The notes: a model not told the origin generated them from the letters alone. A DNA stretch of 64,000 nt from Negativibacillus massiliensis (GCF_900148495.1 NZ_FTRU01000007.1:1-64000), one strand, 5' to 3'. Positions 38,239 through 46,477 are shown, counted from the stretch's first letter. Numbers and translations are program-made.

Positions 38239-39174
38239 ATGTCGGTCAATCTGGATTCATATAAAACGTTTTATTATGTGGCGAAATATCGCAATATCAC
38301 ACATGCAGCTAAAGCATTGTTTCAGACGCAGCCGACAGTTAGTCGGTGCATTGCCGGATTGGAGGCAGAGCTTGGGTGCCGGCTGTTTGTCCGCTCCAAA
38401 AAAGGGGTTATGCTGACACCGGAAGCGGAACTTTTATACCAGCATATCAGTGCTGCCTGTCAGGAGATTTTTCTGGCGGAGGAACAACTCTCGAAACATA
38501 AATCCTTTCAGGAGGGACTGATTCGGATTGGTGCCAGTGAAATGACCATTCACCATTGCCTTCTTCCCTTCCTGGGTGCATTTCGGCAAAAGTATCCGGG
38601 GATACGCATTCAGATTTCCAGTTATAACACCCCGACTGCTTTTGATGCACTCAAAAAAGGTGAGATTGATTTTGCCGTTATCATCTCCCCTTACCCGCAG
38701 ATAAGCGGTTATCGGGTTACCAGAATATCTACCTTTCGGGATATTGTAATTGTGGGAAAGGATTTTTCCCATCTGTGTTCCGAAAAGATGGATTTTCATA
38801 AGCTGACCAGTTATCCGTTGATCTGTCTGCAATCTGGGACAGGAACCCGTCAGTATCTGGAGGAGTTGTTTGAGCACTTTGGTCAGGAGCTTCGCCCCGA
38901 AATAGAACTTCCCACCACCGACCTGATTGTGCCGGTTGTGCAGCAAAACCTTGGCATTGGAATTGTTCCGGAAAATTTTGCACGCAAAGCCTTGCAGGAA
39001 AAAAGCGTGTTCCAGGTTCACTTAAAGCAGGACTTTCCACCACGACAGATCAGTGTGGTAAGTCACCAATTGCATCCAATTTCTTTGGCAGGTCAGCAGT
39101 TTTTGCAGCTTTTAATGCAGCAAATGACAATGGATGACAAAAAGTCCACCCCGCAGGTAGAGTTATCAAAATAG
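38239..39174 (+). CDS. LysR-family transcriptional regulator
   Basis: A 311-residue LTTR with an N-terminal winged HTH (about 3-62; YKTFYYVAKYRNITHAAKAL then QPTVSRCIAGLEAELG) and a two-lobe effector domain (about 90-295). The preceding GAGGAGG is a strong ribosome site. It lies between a divergent DUF1275 gene and the codirectional SDR gene 94 nt downstream; LTTRs usually regulate such neighbours. Effector unknown; if the SDR is a bile-acid enzyme, a bile acid would be a natural candidate. Confidence 0.93.
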   Translation: MSVNLDSYKTFYYVAKYRNITHAAKALFQTQPTVSRCIAGLEAELGCRLFVRSKKGVMLTPEAELLYQHISAACQEIFLAEEQLSKHKSFQEGLIRIGASEMTIHHCLLPFLGAFRQKYPGIRIQISSYNTPTAFDALKKGEIDFAVIISPYPQISGYRVTRISTFRDIVIVGKDFSHLCSEKMDFHKLTSYPLICLQSGTGTRQYLEELFEHFGQELRPEIELPTTDLIVPVVQQNLGIGIVPENFARKALQEKSVFQVHLKQDFPPRQISVVSHQLHPISLAGQQFLQLLMQQMTMDDKKSTPQVELSK

Positions 39175-39268
39175 ACATGATTTATCTGTAAATTGGACAT
39201 GGACAGGTGCTATAATAAATTTATCAACAGGTTTTAGAATAAACCTGACAGAAAGGAATGAATGTCAA

Positions 39269-40069
39269 ATGAAATTGTGTGAGAATAAGGTTGCGCTGAT
39301 TACCTCCGCAACACGTGGTATTGGACTTGCCTGCGCAAAGAAACTGGCAGAAAACGGCGCTAAAGTATATCTGGCAGTCAGAAGACTGGATGCAGGACAG
39401 AAAGTTGCAGATGAAATCATTGCAGAAGGCGGACAGGCAGGAGTTGTCTACTTTGATGCAGAAAAAGAAGAAACCTTTACCTCCATGGTGGATGAGGTTG
39501 TTGCAAAAGAAGGCAGAATTGACATCCTGGTCAACAATTATGGTGCTACCGATGTTAAGGTTGACTTTGACCTGGTAAACGGCGATACAGACGGATTTTT
39601 CCGCATTGTTGAGAATAACCTCAAGAGTGTTTACATCCCATGTAAACAGGCAGTAAAATCGATGATTAAAACTGGCGGCGGTTCGATCGTTAACATTTCT
39701 TCGGTTGGCGGAAAATATCCGGATCTCTCCAGAATGGCTTATGGCATTTCCAAATCTGCCATTAACTATCTGACACAGAATATTGCAGTTCAGTATGCAA
39801 GACAGGGTGTTCGCTGCAACGCAGTTATGCCGGGATTTATCGCAACTGATGCTGCTATGCAGAACATGTCAGAAGACTTCCTCAAGATGTTCTTAAAGAA
39901 TGTTCCTCTGAACCGTCCAGGTCAGCCGGAAGATATTGCAAATGCAGTTTTGTTCTTTGCAAGTGATATGTCTTCCTTCGTTACCGGTGAGACCATGCCG
40001 GTAGCGGGTGGATTTGGTCTTCCTTCCCCAATGTATGCAATGTATCAGGATATGAAGAGCAAAGGTTAA
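39269..40069 (+). CDS. short-chain dehydrogenase, 7-alpha-HSDH-like
   Basis: A 266-residue classical SDR. The cofactor loop TSATRGIGLA (residues 12-21) departs from the usual TGxxxGIG in the same way as clostridial 7-alpha-hydroxysteroid dehydrogenases. Arg38-Arg39 after strand 2 suggest NADP(H). The catalytic triad is Ser145, Tyr158, Lys162, in NISSVGGKYPDLSRMAYGIS and SK. Other matches to that group as I recall it are VNGDTDGFF, IATDAAMQNM and GQPEDIANAVLFF. The likely reaction is reversible oxidation of the 7-alpha-hydroxyl of bile acids. Other SDR substrates, such as 3-oxoacyl-ACP, remain possible. Extended -10 TGCTATAAT lies about 55 nt upstream. Confidence 0.85.
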   Translation: MKLCENKVALITSATRGIGLACAKKLAENGAKVYLAVRRLDAGQKVADEIIAEGGQAGVVYFDAEKEETFTSMVDEVVAKEGRIDILVNNYGATDVKVDFDLVNGDTDGFFRIVENNLKSVYIPCKQAVKSMIKTGGGSIVNISSVGGKYPDLSRMAYGISKSAINYLTQNIAVQYARQGVRCNAVMPGFIATDAAMQNMSEDFLKMFLKNVPLNRPGQPEDIANAVLFFASDMSSFVTGETMPVAGGFGLPSPMYAMYQDMKSKG

Positions 40070-40078
40070 ATAAAAAAT

Positions 40079-40109
40079 AAAAAAGGACGCCATACGGCGT
40101 CCTTTTTTT
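40079..40109 (+). terminator. terminator of the SDR gene
   Basis: AAAAAAGGACGCC-ATAC-GGCGTCCTTTTTTT, 10 nt after the stop codon. Confidence 0.93.
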
Positions 40110-40231
40110 CTACATGTATTTTCCATAGATTTGATCTCCTTTCAGTTGGTGATTTTAGTATAGCATTCGATTTCCCTAAAATGAATGGATTAAAGGTTGA
40201 GTTTTTGCCTTTTTCCTCAACTAAACAGAGA

Positions 40232-40262
40232 AAACGCACTCAACCAACGGTTGAATGCGTTG
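40232..40262 (-). terminator. terminator of the murD operon
   Basis: AACGCA-c-TCAACC-AAC-GGTTGA-a-TGCGTT with T-run on the minus strand, just beyond the GNAT stop. Confidence 0.85.
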
Positions 40263-40265
40263 TTT

Positions 40266-40769
40266 TTACAGTGATTTGAGATACAAAACCTCATCAGCAC
40301 CGAAGGAGTTTTTGCGCTCTTGGGTCAAGATAAATCCATGCTTTTCATAGAAGCGGCGTGCCCGAATATTCTGCTCAAAAACCCATAAACCGACCTGCTT
40401 AAATCCAGCAGATTTTATTTCCTGCAGAATATGCTCCATCATCATCGAACCATATCCCCTGCCCCAGTTACCTTTTCGGCTGTGAATGCAGATCAGCTCC
40501 GCCCAGTCCGGGTGGTTTTCTCCCCGGTAAGAATCCCAGAAAGCCATGCAGTGCGGCTGAGAATCAATCAGGAGCAGAGAGCCATGTGCAGAAGTTTCAT
40601 TCAGCACATAATGATACATTTGAGCAATACGCTGTTTGTCGAGATGACTTTTTAGCTTTTCATCCGGGAGAATTCCAGAAAAAGCAGCTTCCCAGGCTTC
40701 TGCCTGAATTTCGGCAAGCATTGCTTCATCGCCGGGAACAGCATGGCGAATTACAACATTTTCTTCCAT
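40266..40769 (-). CDS. GNAT family N-acetyltransferase
   Basis: A 167-residue acetyltransferase. The motif A segment is ICIHSRKGNWGRGYGSMMM (about 95-113; variant Q/RxxGxG), and the C-terminal motif is LWVFEQNIRARRFYEKHGF. Substrate unknown. The ATG at 40769 has GAGGAG 8 nt upstream; the open frame continues to 40895 but that part lies in the preceding gene. Last gene after murD, a 33-residue ORF and a membrane protein. Confidence 0.87.
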   Translation of the reverse strand: MEENVVIRHAVPGDEAMLAEIQAEAWEAAFSGILPDEKLKSHLDKQRIAQMYHYVLNETSAHGSLLLIDSQPHCMAFWDSYRGENHPDWAELICIHSRKGNWGRGYGSMMMEHILQEIKSAGFKQVGLWVFEQNIRARRFYEKHGFILTQERKNSFGADEVLYLKSL

Positions 40770-40783
40770 AGTTTTTCTCCTCT

Positions 40784-41305
40784 TTACTTTTCCATGCGGC
40801 TGATCGCGTTCTGCGCACCGGCAACATCTGCAATATTTTCCAGCGCAAAATAGGAGGAGTATCTCCTGCCATTTCTGCGGTAGGATTCCTGCCAAAACAG
40901 GATGGTGCCGTTTCCATTTTTGTGGAGATGAATGTCCATCGGAGGAATATCCTCTGCCTGATAGAGATGGATTTTGCTTCCGGAGCGGATGATCAGCTTT
41001 TTGTTGGTGATGATATAAAAGGTTTTGTTACGCAGACAGATGGACTGAATAAAGCGTCCGAACAAAAGATAAATGCCGACACCAACAAATGGGAGTCCCC
41101 AAATTGCCATAAAAAGGGAGGAAGTGCTGGTGATGACCGAAAATTCCCAGAAAAGCGCAAATGCAAGCCAGAAAATGCTGAACGGAATCATGACAAGATC
41201 CCGGCTGGTAAAAGTAAAGCCTTTTTCCGGTGCACCTTCCCATAAGATGTATTCGTTGTCTGAAATATAAGGTTTGCAAAAATCATAATGATCTAAAGTT
41301 GTCAT
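40784..41305 (-). CDS. membrane protein with PH-like domain, unknown
   Basis: A 173-residue protein. The N-terminal segment DNEYILWEGAPEKGFTFTSR resembles the start of bPH-type proteins. Two transmembrane helices (about 37-57 and 65-84) follow, then a domain with NKTFYIITNKKLIIRSG and a string of beta strands. This is the plan of DUF304/bPH_2-like proteins, but the family is not certain. GAGGAGG lies 10 nt upstream of the ATG. Its stop is 14 nt from the GNAT start. Confidence 0.7.
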   Translation of the reverse strand: MTTLDHYDFCKPYISDNEYILWEGAPEKGFTFTSRDLVMIPFSIFWLAFALFWEFSVITSTSSLFMAIWGLPFVGVGIYLLFGRFIQSICLRNKTFYIITNKKLIIRSGSKIHLYQAEDIPPMDIHLHKNGNGTILFWQESYRRNGRRYSSYFALENIADVAGAQNAISRMEK

Positions 41306-41335
41306 GGGTATTTTGACCTCCTCGCTGAGACCTGA

Positions 41336-41437
41336 CTATCGAAGCTTTTTAGAAAGGTACAGAATTAGATCGTCCTGCGTTCGCTCAAAATAGATCCGCA
41401 CATGGTCAGCAGTGCGTTTCTGCAGGGTGATTTCCAT
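41336..41437 (-). CDS. 33-residue ORF, possible GNAT N-terminal remnant
   Basis: MEITLQKRTADHVRIYFERT plus 13 residues, ending SKKLR. AAAGGAGGG lies 11 nt upstream of the ATG, so translation is plausible. The sequence reads like the first strand and helix of a GNAT acetyltransferase (xITLRKRTxxDxxxYFERTQD). It may be the truncated start of a lost gene or a genuine small protein. It lies between murD (44 nt) and the PH-like membrane protein (30 nt). Confidence 0.45.
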   Translation of the reverse strand: MEITLQKRTADHVRIYFERTQDDLILYLSKKLR

Positions 41438-41481
41438 TGTACACCTTCCCTCCTTTTAAATTGCATGACTGTACTTAGGAT

Positions 41482-42876
41482 TTATTGCAACGCATTTACC
41501 AGTTCTTTAAAGTGTCTGCCTCTTGCTTCAAAATCAGGATAGAGGTCAAAGCTTGCGCAGGCAGGAGACAGAGAAACAATGTCTCCTTTTTCGGCAACTT
41601 CCCTTGCCTTTTGAACTGCTTCCTGCATGGAAGAAACATGAAGGATGGTCAATTTATCTGGATCGTAGCCTTCGCAGGAGGTAACAGCAGCCTCAATCTT
41701 TGGTGCAGTTACACCCATCAGGATCAGAACTTTGACTTTTTCAATGATCTTTGGAGCTAGCGGTTCAAACGGGATCTTCTTGTCATAGCCGCCTGCAATC
41801 AGGATGAGTTTCTGTTTAAAGGAATTAAGTCCCGCAATAGTTCTTGTTGGGCTGGATGCAATGGAGTCATTGTACCATGTTACACCGTCGAGTTCACGAA
41901 CAAATTCGATGCGGTGTTCCACTCCGCCGAAATTCTTCGCAACCGAAATGATATTTTCTTTGGAAACCTCTCCCCAGACTGCGCTGATGGCAGCAAGGTA
42001 ATTTTCTACGTTGTGGATACCTGGGATGCGGATTTCATCCATGTGGAGTACTGGGGTAACACTGTGACGGTCGTTCATGGTAAGAGTACCATCTTCTGCA
42101 AGATAACAGCCCAGTGCAGGGGTAATTCTGCGGCTGAACTGCATTGCTTCTCCGCGGATCTCCGGCAGGAAGGAAGCGGTGATTTCATTATCCGCATTGA
42201 TAACAGTGCGGCTGATACCACCCTGATGCAGATAGATGTTGCGTTTTGCGTCGATATATTCCTGCATATCCTTGTGGACATCCAGATGGTTTGGTGCAAC
42301 GTTGGTGATAACCGCAACGTCTGGGGATTTTCTCATGGAAATCAGCTGGAAGCTGGACAGCTCCACAACAGCGCGGTCATCTGGACCAATCTGTTCAATC
42401 CTTGGAAGGAGTGGGAAGCCGATATTTCCGCCTAAAAATACCGAAAATCCCTGTGCCTTTAAGAATTCCGAAATAACGGTGGTGGTAGTGGTTTTACCAT
42501 CGGAACCGGTTACGGCATAGATTTTGCATGGGCAAAGATCAAAGAACAGTTCCATTTCGCTGGTTACAAAGGCGCCGCTCTCTCTTGCCTGCTGGAGTGC
42601 CGGAGTAAAATAATTCATGCCTGGGGTGCGCAGGATGATGTCCTCCTCACACAGATTTTCCAGATAGTTCTCACCGAGGGTAAGCTTAATTCCCAAAGCT
42701 TCCAGTTTGTCAGCTTCTTCCCCGATCTGTTCGCGGGTTCGCTTGTCGCGCAGGGTGACAATTGCTCCTTTGGAAGCAAACATTGGCAGCAGTTCGCGAT
42801 GGCTGCGTCCCAGACCGATAAAGGATACTTTTTTGTTATGTAAGCTCTTGTAAAAAGAGTTCAGCTTGTCGTTCAT
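41482..42876 (-). CDS. murD: UDP-N-acetylmuramoylalanine-D-glutamate ligase MurD
   Basis: A 464-residue Mur ligase adding D-Glu to UDP-MurNAc-L-Ala in the cytosol. An N-terminal Rossmann-like domain starts VSFIGLGRSHRELLPMF. The ATP loop is VTGSDGKTTTT (about 120-130), the central motif is VVELSSFQLI, and the C-terminal domain has GGYDKKIPFEPL and LSPACASFDLYPDFEARG, which is diagnostic for MurD. The start is the ATG at 42876, with AAGGAGAG upstream. The frame stays open to 43656 but runs antisense to rplM and is not coding. It lies alone, away from the division cluster. Confidence 0.95.
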   Translation of the reverse strand: MNDKLNSFYKSLHNKKVSFIGLGRSHRELLPMFASKGAIVTLRDKRTREQIGEEADKLEALGIKLTLGENYLENLCEEDIILRTPGMNYFTPALQQARESGAFVTSEMELFFDLCPCKIYAVTGSDGKTTTTTVISEFLKAQGFSVFLGGNIGFPLLPRIEQIGPDDRAVVELSSFQLISMRKSPDVAVITNVAPNHLDVHKDMQEYIDAKRNIYLHQGGISRTVINADNEITASFLPEIRGEAMQFSRRITPALGCYLAEDGTLTMNDRHSVTPVLHMDEIRIPGIHNVENYLAAISAVWGEVSKENIISVAKNFGGVEHRIEFVRELDGVTWYNDSIASSPTRTIAGLNSFKQKLILIAGGYDKKIPFEPLAPKIIEKVKVLILMGVTAPKIEAAVTSCEGYDPDKLTILHVSSMQEAVQKAREVAEKGDIVSLSPACASFDLYPDFEARGRHFKELVNALQ

Positions 42877-43141
42877 GGTGTATCTCTCCTTGAAAATATC
42901 ATTTATCCTGTAAAAGATGACTTTATTATACTCCCAAAGAACAGGGATGTCGAGCGAGAAAGGTCGCATCCATGCAGTTTGTTGAAAACTCGAGGGCAAT
43001 GTTACCAACAAATCAGTGTAAAGGGCAGCAAAGTTTCGTGTAAAAAATGAAACGGCAAGTAAGTTAGGGAGAGAAAACGAGCAAAACAAAGAGATTTCGA
43101 GAGATAGAGGGCTATAAATTAAAAATTCGGCTAAAAAGCCC

Positions 43142-43170
43142 TTGACAGCTGATTTTGAATTGGATATAAT
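43142..43170 (+). promoter_or_regulatory. rplM-rpsI promoter
   Basis: TTGACA (43142-43147), 17-nt spacer, TATAAT (43165-43170): perfect consensus. The stretch 42877-43141 between murD and this promoter shows nothing recognisable. Confidence 0.92.
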
Positions 43171-43260
43171 AGAGAACGTTGATTTGTCATCATTGGGATT
43201 TTTGCGGAAAACCGATGATATAAATTGTATTCGATACAAAATAAACAGGAGGTAGTAAAC
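43171..43260 (+). promoter_or_regulatory. probable L13 leader (rplM autoregulation)
   Basis: The 90-nt leader has an ATCATTGG/CCGATGAT-type hairpin (about 43187-43217) followed by TTGTATTCGATACAA (43223-43237) and then AGGAGG. L13 leader RNAs are known in Firmicutes at this position; the match is by position and general shape only. Confidence 0.5.
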
Positions 43261-43683
43261 ATGTCTACAACAATGCCAAACGCACAGAACATTACTCGTA
43301 AATGGTATGTTATCGACGCTGCAGACAAGCCACTGGGCCGTACCGCTGCTCTGGCTGCTGACCTGCTCCGCGGCAAACATAAACCAATCTTCGCTCCACA
43401 CGTTGACTGTGGTGACCACGTTATCATCATCAATGCTGAAAAAGCTGTTCTCACCGGTAAGAAACTGGTTCAGAAAGTTCACTATCATCACTCTGGTTGG
43501 ATCGGCGGCATGAAAGCAATCCGTTACGACAAACTGATGAAAGAGAACCCAGAAAAAGCTATGATGCTGGCTGTTAAAGGAATGGTTCCAGACACCACCA
43601 TCGGCAGACAGGCTCTGACCCGCTGCAGAATCTACAGAGGCAGCGAGCATAACCATGCTGCTCAGAAACCAGAACAGTTCTAA
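43261..43683 (+). CDS. rplM: 50S ribosomal protein L13
   Basis: A 140-residue L13: RKWYVIDAADKPLGRTAALA and then GKHKPIFAPHVDCGDHVIII. The ATG at 43261 follows AGGAGG by 9 nt; the upstream in-frame ATG at 43225 lies inside the leader. The C-terminus AQKPEQF is the usual end. It is cotranscribed with rpsI. Confidence 0.97.
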   Translation: MSTTMPNAQNITRKWYVIDAADKPLGRTAALAADLLRGKHKPIFAPHVDCGDHVIIINAEKAVLTGKKLVQKVHYHHSGWIGGMKAIRYDKLMKENPEKAMMLAVKGMVPDTTIGRQALTRCRIYRGSEHNHAAQKPEQF

Positions 43684-43705
43684 TTCGGAAGGAGGACAAT
43701 GAACT

Positions 43706-44104
43706 ATGTACGAATCTAAAGCATATTTCTACGGCACTGGCAGAAGAAAACACTCTGTATCCAGAGTAAGACTCTACCCAGGTACCGGTAAAGTTACAAT
43801 CAACGACAGAGATATCGACGAATACTTCGGTCTGGATACTCTGAAAGTTATCGTTCGTCAGCCATTTGAAGTTACCAACACTGCTGGTAAATTTGACGTT
43901 GTTTGCACCGTTCGCGGTGGCGGCGTTTCCGGTCAGGCTGGTGCTATCCGTCACGGTATCGCTCGCGCTCTGCTGCAGAACGGCGACGAAATGCGTCCAG
44001 AACTGAAAAAAGCTGGTCTGCTGACTCGTGACCCAAGAATGAAAGAGCGTAAGAAATACGGTCTCAAAGCAGCTCGTCGCGCTCCACAGTTCTCCAAGAG
44101 ATAA
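43706..44104 (+). CDS. rpsI: 30S ribosomal protein S9
   Basis: A 132-residue S9 starting [20 protein letters not shown] and ending with the invariant PQFSKR, whose Lys-Arg tail reaches the P site. Its last codons (TCCAAGAGATAA) form the attachment site of the integrated element that follows. The element preserves the coding sequence but moves the native terminator about 13 kb downstream. Confidence 0.98.
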   Translation: MYESKAYFYGTGRRKHSVSRVRLYPGTGKVTINDRDIDEYFGLDTLKVIVRQPFEVTNTAGKFDVVCTVRGGGVSGQAGAIRHGIARALLQNGDEMRPELKKAGLLTRDPRMKERKKYGLKAARRAPQFSKR

Positions 44105-44109
44105 ATTCC
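44090..44109 (+). repeat. attL, 3' end of rpsI
   Basis: TTCTCCAAGAGATAAATTCC; 18 of 20 positions are shared with 57071-57090, with the 11-bp core CCAAGAGATAA identical. It contains the rpsI stop codon. rpsI 3' ends are known integration sites of tyrosine-recombinase elements in Firmicutes. Confidence 0.8.
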
Positions 44110-44215
44110 ACCGCTTTTCAGTCCGTCTTAGGACGCTGTTTTGCCGGATTTATCGAAGTTTTTGGAATTCTGAGCGTTCCTGGATTGCGCTGTGCTTGAC
44201 TGCGTAAGGAGCGAG

Positions 44216-44248
44216 CAAGGAGCAAGCAAGGAACAAATATCGCAAGCG
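44216..44248 (+). repeat. three 11-bp tandem repeats, likely integrase arm sites
   Basis: AAGGAGCGAGC, AAGGAGCAAGC and AAGGAACAAAT in direct succession (44216, 44227, 44238), about 110 nt inside the left end and 90 nt from the int stop. Arm-type binding repeats of this size are usual for Tn916-like integrases; the assignment is inference. Confidence 0.5.
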
Positions 44249-44265
44249 AAAACCGAAATCTGATG

Positions 44266-44307
44266 AGCAGGAGATGTATCCGCAAGGAGAACATCTCCTG
44301 CTTTTTT
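44266..44307. terminator. terminator at the left end of the element
   Basis: AGCAGGAGATGT - 13-nt loop - ACATCTCCTGCT followed by TTTTT. It can stop rplM-rpsI transcripts entering the element on the plus strand. Confidence 0.85.
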
Positions 44308-44336
44308 GCTATCAGCTGTTTTCATGGTGTACTCTC

Positions 44337-45389
44337 TTAAATTTGGTTGATTGCCTCCACCAGGGTCTCAATGTCCAAGTGGGTGTAAACACGTTCGGTG
44401 AGCGTCATGGCACCGGAGTGTCCAACAATCTTCTTAATCATGGTCTGATCCACATGCGCTTCTGTCAGCATGGAGATACAGGTGTGTCTGGTGTCGTGGG
44501 GCGTGTGGTTGAAGCCGATCTGCTCCATCAGGGGTGTAAAATAGCTGTCATAATAGTTTCTGTAGTCAAAGTGCTTCTGGTCAGGGGTATGCAGCAGGTA
44601 TTCGCATTTGGAGCCTTCATACCATGCCTTGTAAAACGGAAGCACTTTGTCTGCAATCGGGACTTTCCGCAGACCGTTTTCCGTTTTGCTGGCAATCACA
44701 TCGAAGTATTGTTCTTCCAGATGGACATCTTCCTTTTTCAAGTCCAGAAACTCCGAGATGCGGCAGCCATTGTAAATCAGCATCAGCACGATCTGATAGA
44801 ACGGGTCCTCCGCCAGCTCCCACAGCCGCTTGATCTCGGCTTTGGTAAACTTGTTCCGATCACGTTTGTCAGGATTCTTGTCCTTGTACCGGATAATATC
44901 CACAAACTCGGAATAGTCCTTGTTGCAGATGTCATTCTTCATGGCATAGTCATACAGCTGACTGAACAGGCCCTTCAGCTTCTTCAAGGTGGGATAGTTC
45001 TTCCCGCAGGTGTCTACCACAAGCTGTAAATCCGCCAGCTTGATCTCCCGGAACACCTTATGGTACAGCGTCCCGCACACCTTGTAGGAGGCTTCATAGC
45101 CCTTCACATTTGAGGCCGAGATGGTGGGATACTTCCCCTTGGACCAGCACTCATAGACCTCCTGGAAGGTGGCCTTGGACGCTTTTACATCGAAGGGGTT
45201 ATTGTTGTACTCCGCCAGCATTTGAAGGCCCTCCGCTCTGGTGGCCGCATAACCGATGGTGATTTGCTCCTGAATTTGTTTCTGTTTCGCTTCGTCCCAA
45301 TGCCAGCCTACGGTCTTTTTGACAGCATAGGGTCTTCTTCGTTTTCCGGACATTTTCTTGACGCTTCCATATCCGTTGGGTAATCTCAA
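44337..45389 (-). CDS. int: tyrosine site-specific integrase
   Basis: A 350-residue phage-type integrase: N-terminal AP2-like arm-binding region with basic start (GSVKKMSGKRRRPYAVKKTV), SAM-like core-binding domain (about 60-160) and catalytic domain (about 170-345). The catalytic residues visible are Arg in NGCRISEFLDL, the HDTRHT box, GHSGAMT and the nucleophile Tyr in ERVYTHLD. The start is TTG at 45389, with AAAGGAAG 10 nt upstream. It faces rpsI and should recombine the 44090/57071 sites. All catalytic residues are present, so it is probably active. Confidence 0.95.
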   Translation of the reverse strand: MRLPNGYGSVKKMSGKRRRPYAVKKTVGWHWDEAKQKQIQEQITIGYAATRAEGLQMLAEYNNNPFDVKASKATFQEVYECWSKGKYPTISASNVKGYEASYKVCGTLYHKVFREIKLADLQLVVDTCGKNYPTLKKLKGLFSQLYDYAMKNDICNKDYSEFVDIIRYKDKNPDKRDRNKFTKAEIKRLWELAEDPFYQIVLMLIYNGCRISEFLDLKKEDVHLEEQYFDVIASKTENGLRKVPIADKVLPFYKAWYEGSKCEYLLHTPDQKHFDYRNYYDSYFTPLMEQIGFNHTPHDTRHTCISMLTEAHVDQTMIKKIVGHSGAMTLTERVYTHLDIETLVEAINQI

Positions 45390-45451
45390 ATAGTATCAAA
45401 CTTCCTTTCTCCCAGTGACTAAAGATAAAATTTGAAGGTGCTTTCCCTTCA

Positions 45452-46078
45452 TCACTGCTGGCTGCCGCTTTCCTCGGCAGCCTTTTTCATTTGCTCCAGC
45501 CGCTGGCGATCCAGTTCGTTGCGGCGCTGGATGCGCTCCATCTCGGTGAGAACTTCCACTTCCCTGTCCTGTAGCTTGGCTTCCGCATAGTAGGCCAACT
45601 CTTTTTCCATCCAGCGGTCGAAGCCCTCCTGATCTGTCCAGTAAGTTTCCAGCTTCTCACGTTCGTCCCGGAAATCCTCCAATATCAGGCACAGGGAGTC
45701 ATTCATCTCCGCTGAAGAGTCGTTCCCCTTGAACCGCAGGGAGCAAGACCATTCCTCACTGTGGGGCGGACGCTGCACATCAATCTCAAACCGGATGCCC
45801 GCTTTTTTGTTGAGCTGGTAAAGCACCGCAATCACATCAGACAGGCTGTTCAGTTCGATACTGGGCCGTCTGTAACCGATCAAATCTGCCGGAGAAACGT
45901 TCAGCTCCTTGGCTATGGCGTTGATCATGGCAATGGACGGTTCAATCTCGCCGCTCTCATATTTCTGGATGGTACGCAGGGTCTTGTCGAGCCGAGTGGC
46001 AAGCTCTGTCTGGCTTAAACCGGCCGCTTTTCGTGCCGACTTAATCCTTTCGCCGATTTCAGCTGGATTGCTGTTCAT
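45452..46078 (-). CDS. XRE-family repressor of the element
   Basis: A 208-residue regulator with an N-terminal HTH_3 (about 8-62; KSARKAAGLSQTELATRLDK and TLRTIQKYESGEIEPSI). The ligand-like or dimerisation part is rich in Glu/Arg and ends in a coiled-coil-like helix (VEVLTEMERIQRRNELDRQR). The start at 46078 is fixed by GAGGTGATTCAA; the frame remains open to 46351 across the promoter region. It is divergent from the excisionase-like gene, with two palindromic operators between, as in a lysogeny-type switch. Confidence 0.88.
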   Translation of the reverse strand: MNSNPAEIGERIKSARKAAGLSQTELATRLDKTLRTIQKYESGEIEPSIAMINAIAKELNVSPADLIGYRRPSIELNSLSDVIAVLYQLNKKAGIRFEIDVQRPPHSEEWSCSLRFKGNDSSAEMNDSLCLILEDFRDEREKLETYWTDQEGFDRWMEKELAYYAEAKLQDREVEVLTEMERIQRRNELDRQRLEQMKKAAEESGSQQ

Positions 46079-46096
46079 TTGAATCACCTCGCCTGT

Positions 46097-46210
46097 ATTG
46101 TAACACGTAGTCCTGCGAATTGCAAGAGCGTAATATGAATTTTTTATTCGTATTTGCTCTTGACAAGGCGTCATAGGGAGGATATAATAAGGATGCGAAT
46201 TAAAAATTCG
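46097..46210. promoter_or_regulatory. divergent promoters with two operators
   Basis: Minus strand: TTGCAA (46120-46125), 17 nt, TACAAT (46097-46102), for the XRE gene. Plus strand: TTGACA (46160-46165), 17 nt, TATAAT (46183-46188), for 46238. Palindromes GAAT-TTTTT-ATTC (46137-46149) and CGAATT-AAA-AATTCG (46196-46210), both continued by GTATTT, flank the plus promoter and are likely repressor sites. Confidence 0.75.
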
Positions 46211-46237
46211 TATTTTAGAGGTAAGGAGGTGAGAAAC

Positions 46238-46471
46238 ATGGAGAAAAAGGTTTATGTTGAGCTGCCGCCATTCACCGGACGGAATGTTCCCATTACTGAG
46301 ATTGCCGCAGCAATGCACAAGGATGCTCAGTATGTACGAGTTGGCCTGCAAAAAGGCATTCTGAAATTCGGCTACGCCATCAAGCTGGACAATTCCAACG
46401 AGTACAACTACTACTGCCCTGACCGGAAAGTGTGGGAAGAAATCGGATATTTCCAGCCGGAGGCAGCCTAA
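46238..46471 (+). CDS. small excisionase-like DNA-binding protein
   Basis: A 77-residue protein with a predicted winged-helix-like core (VPITEIAAAMHKDAQYVRVG, then LQKGILKFGYAIKL). The segment looks like an MerR/Xis-type HTH: a helix, a turn, a recognition helix, then strands. It is the first gene expressed from the promoter controlled by the divergent repressor, where excisionase or activator genes normally lie. AAGGAGGTGAG precedes the ATG at 46238. A terminator follows at 46478. The excisionase role is inferred from context. Confidence 0.65.
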   Translation: MEKKVYVELPPFTGRNVPITEIAAAMHKDAQYVRVGLQKGILKFGYAIKLDNSNEYNYYCPDRKVWEEIGYFQPEAA

Positions 46472-46477
46472 AAAAGA

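Noticed and set aside
42877-43656. N-terminal extension of murD by 260 codons
   Set aside because: Runs antisense through rplM and its leader; the MurD family start and AAGGAG site are at 42876.
44274-45029. 251-codon plus-strand open frame over int
   Set aside because: Antisense to the integrase, which has all catalytic residues.
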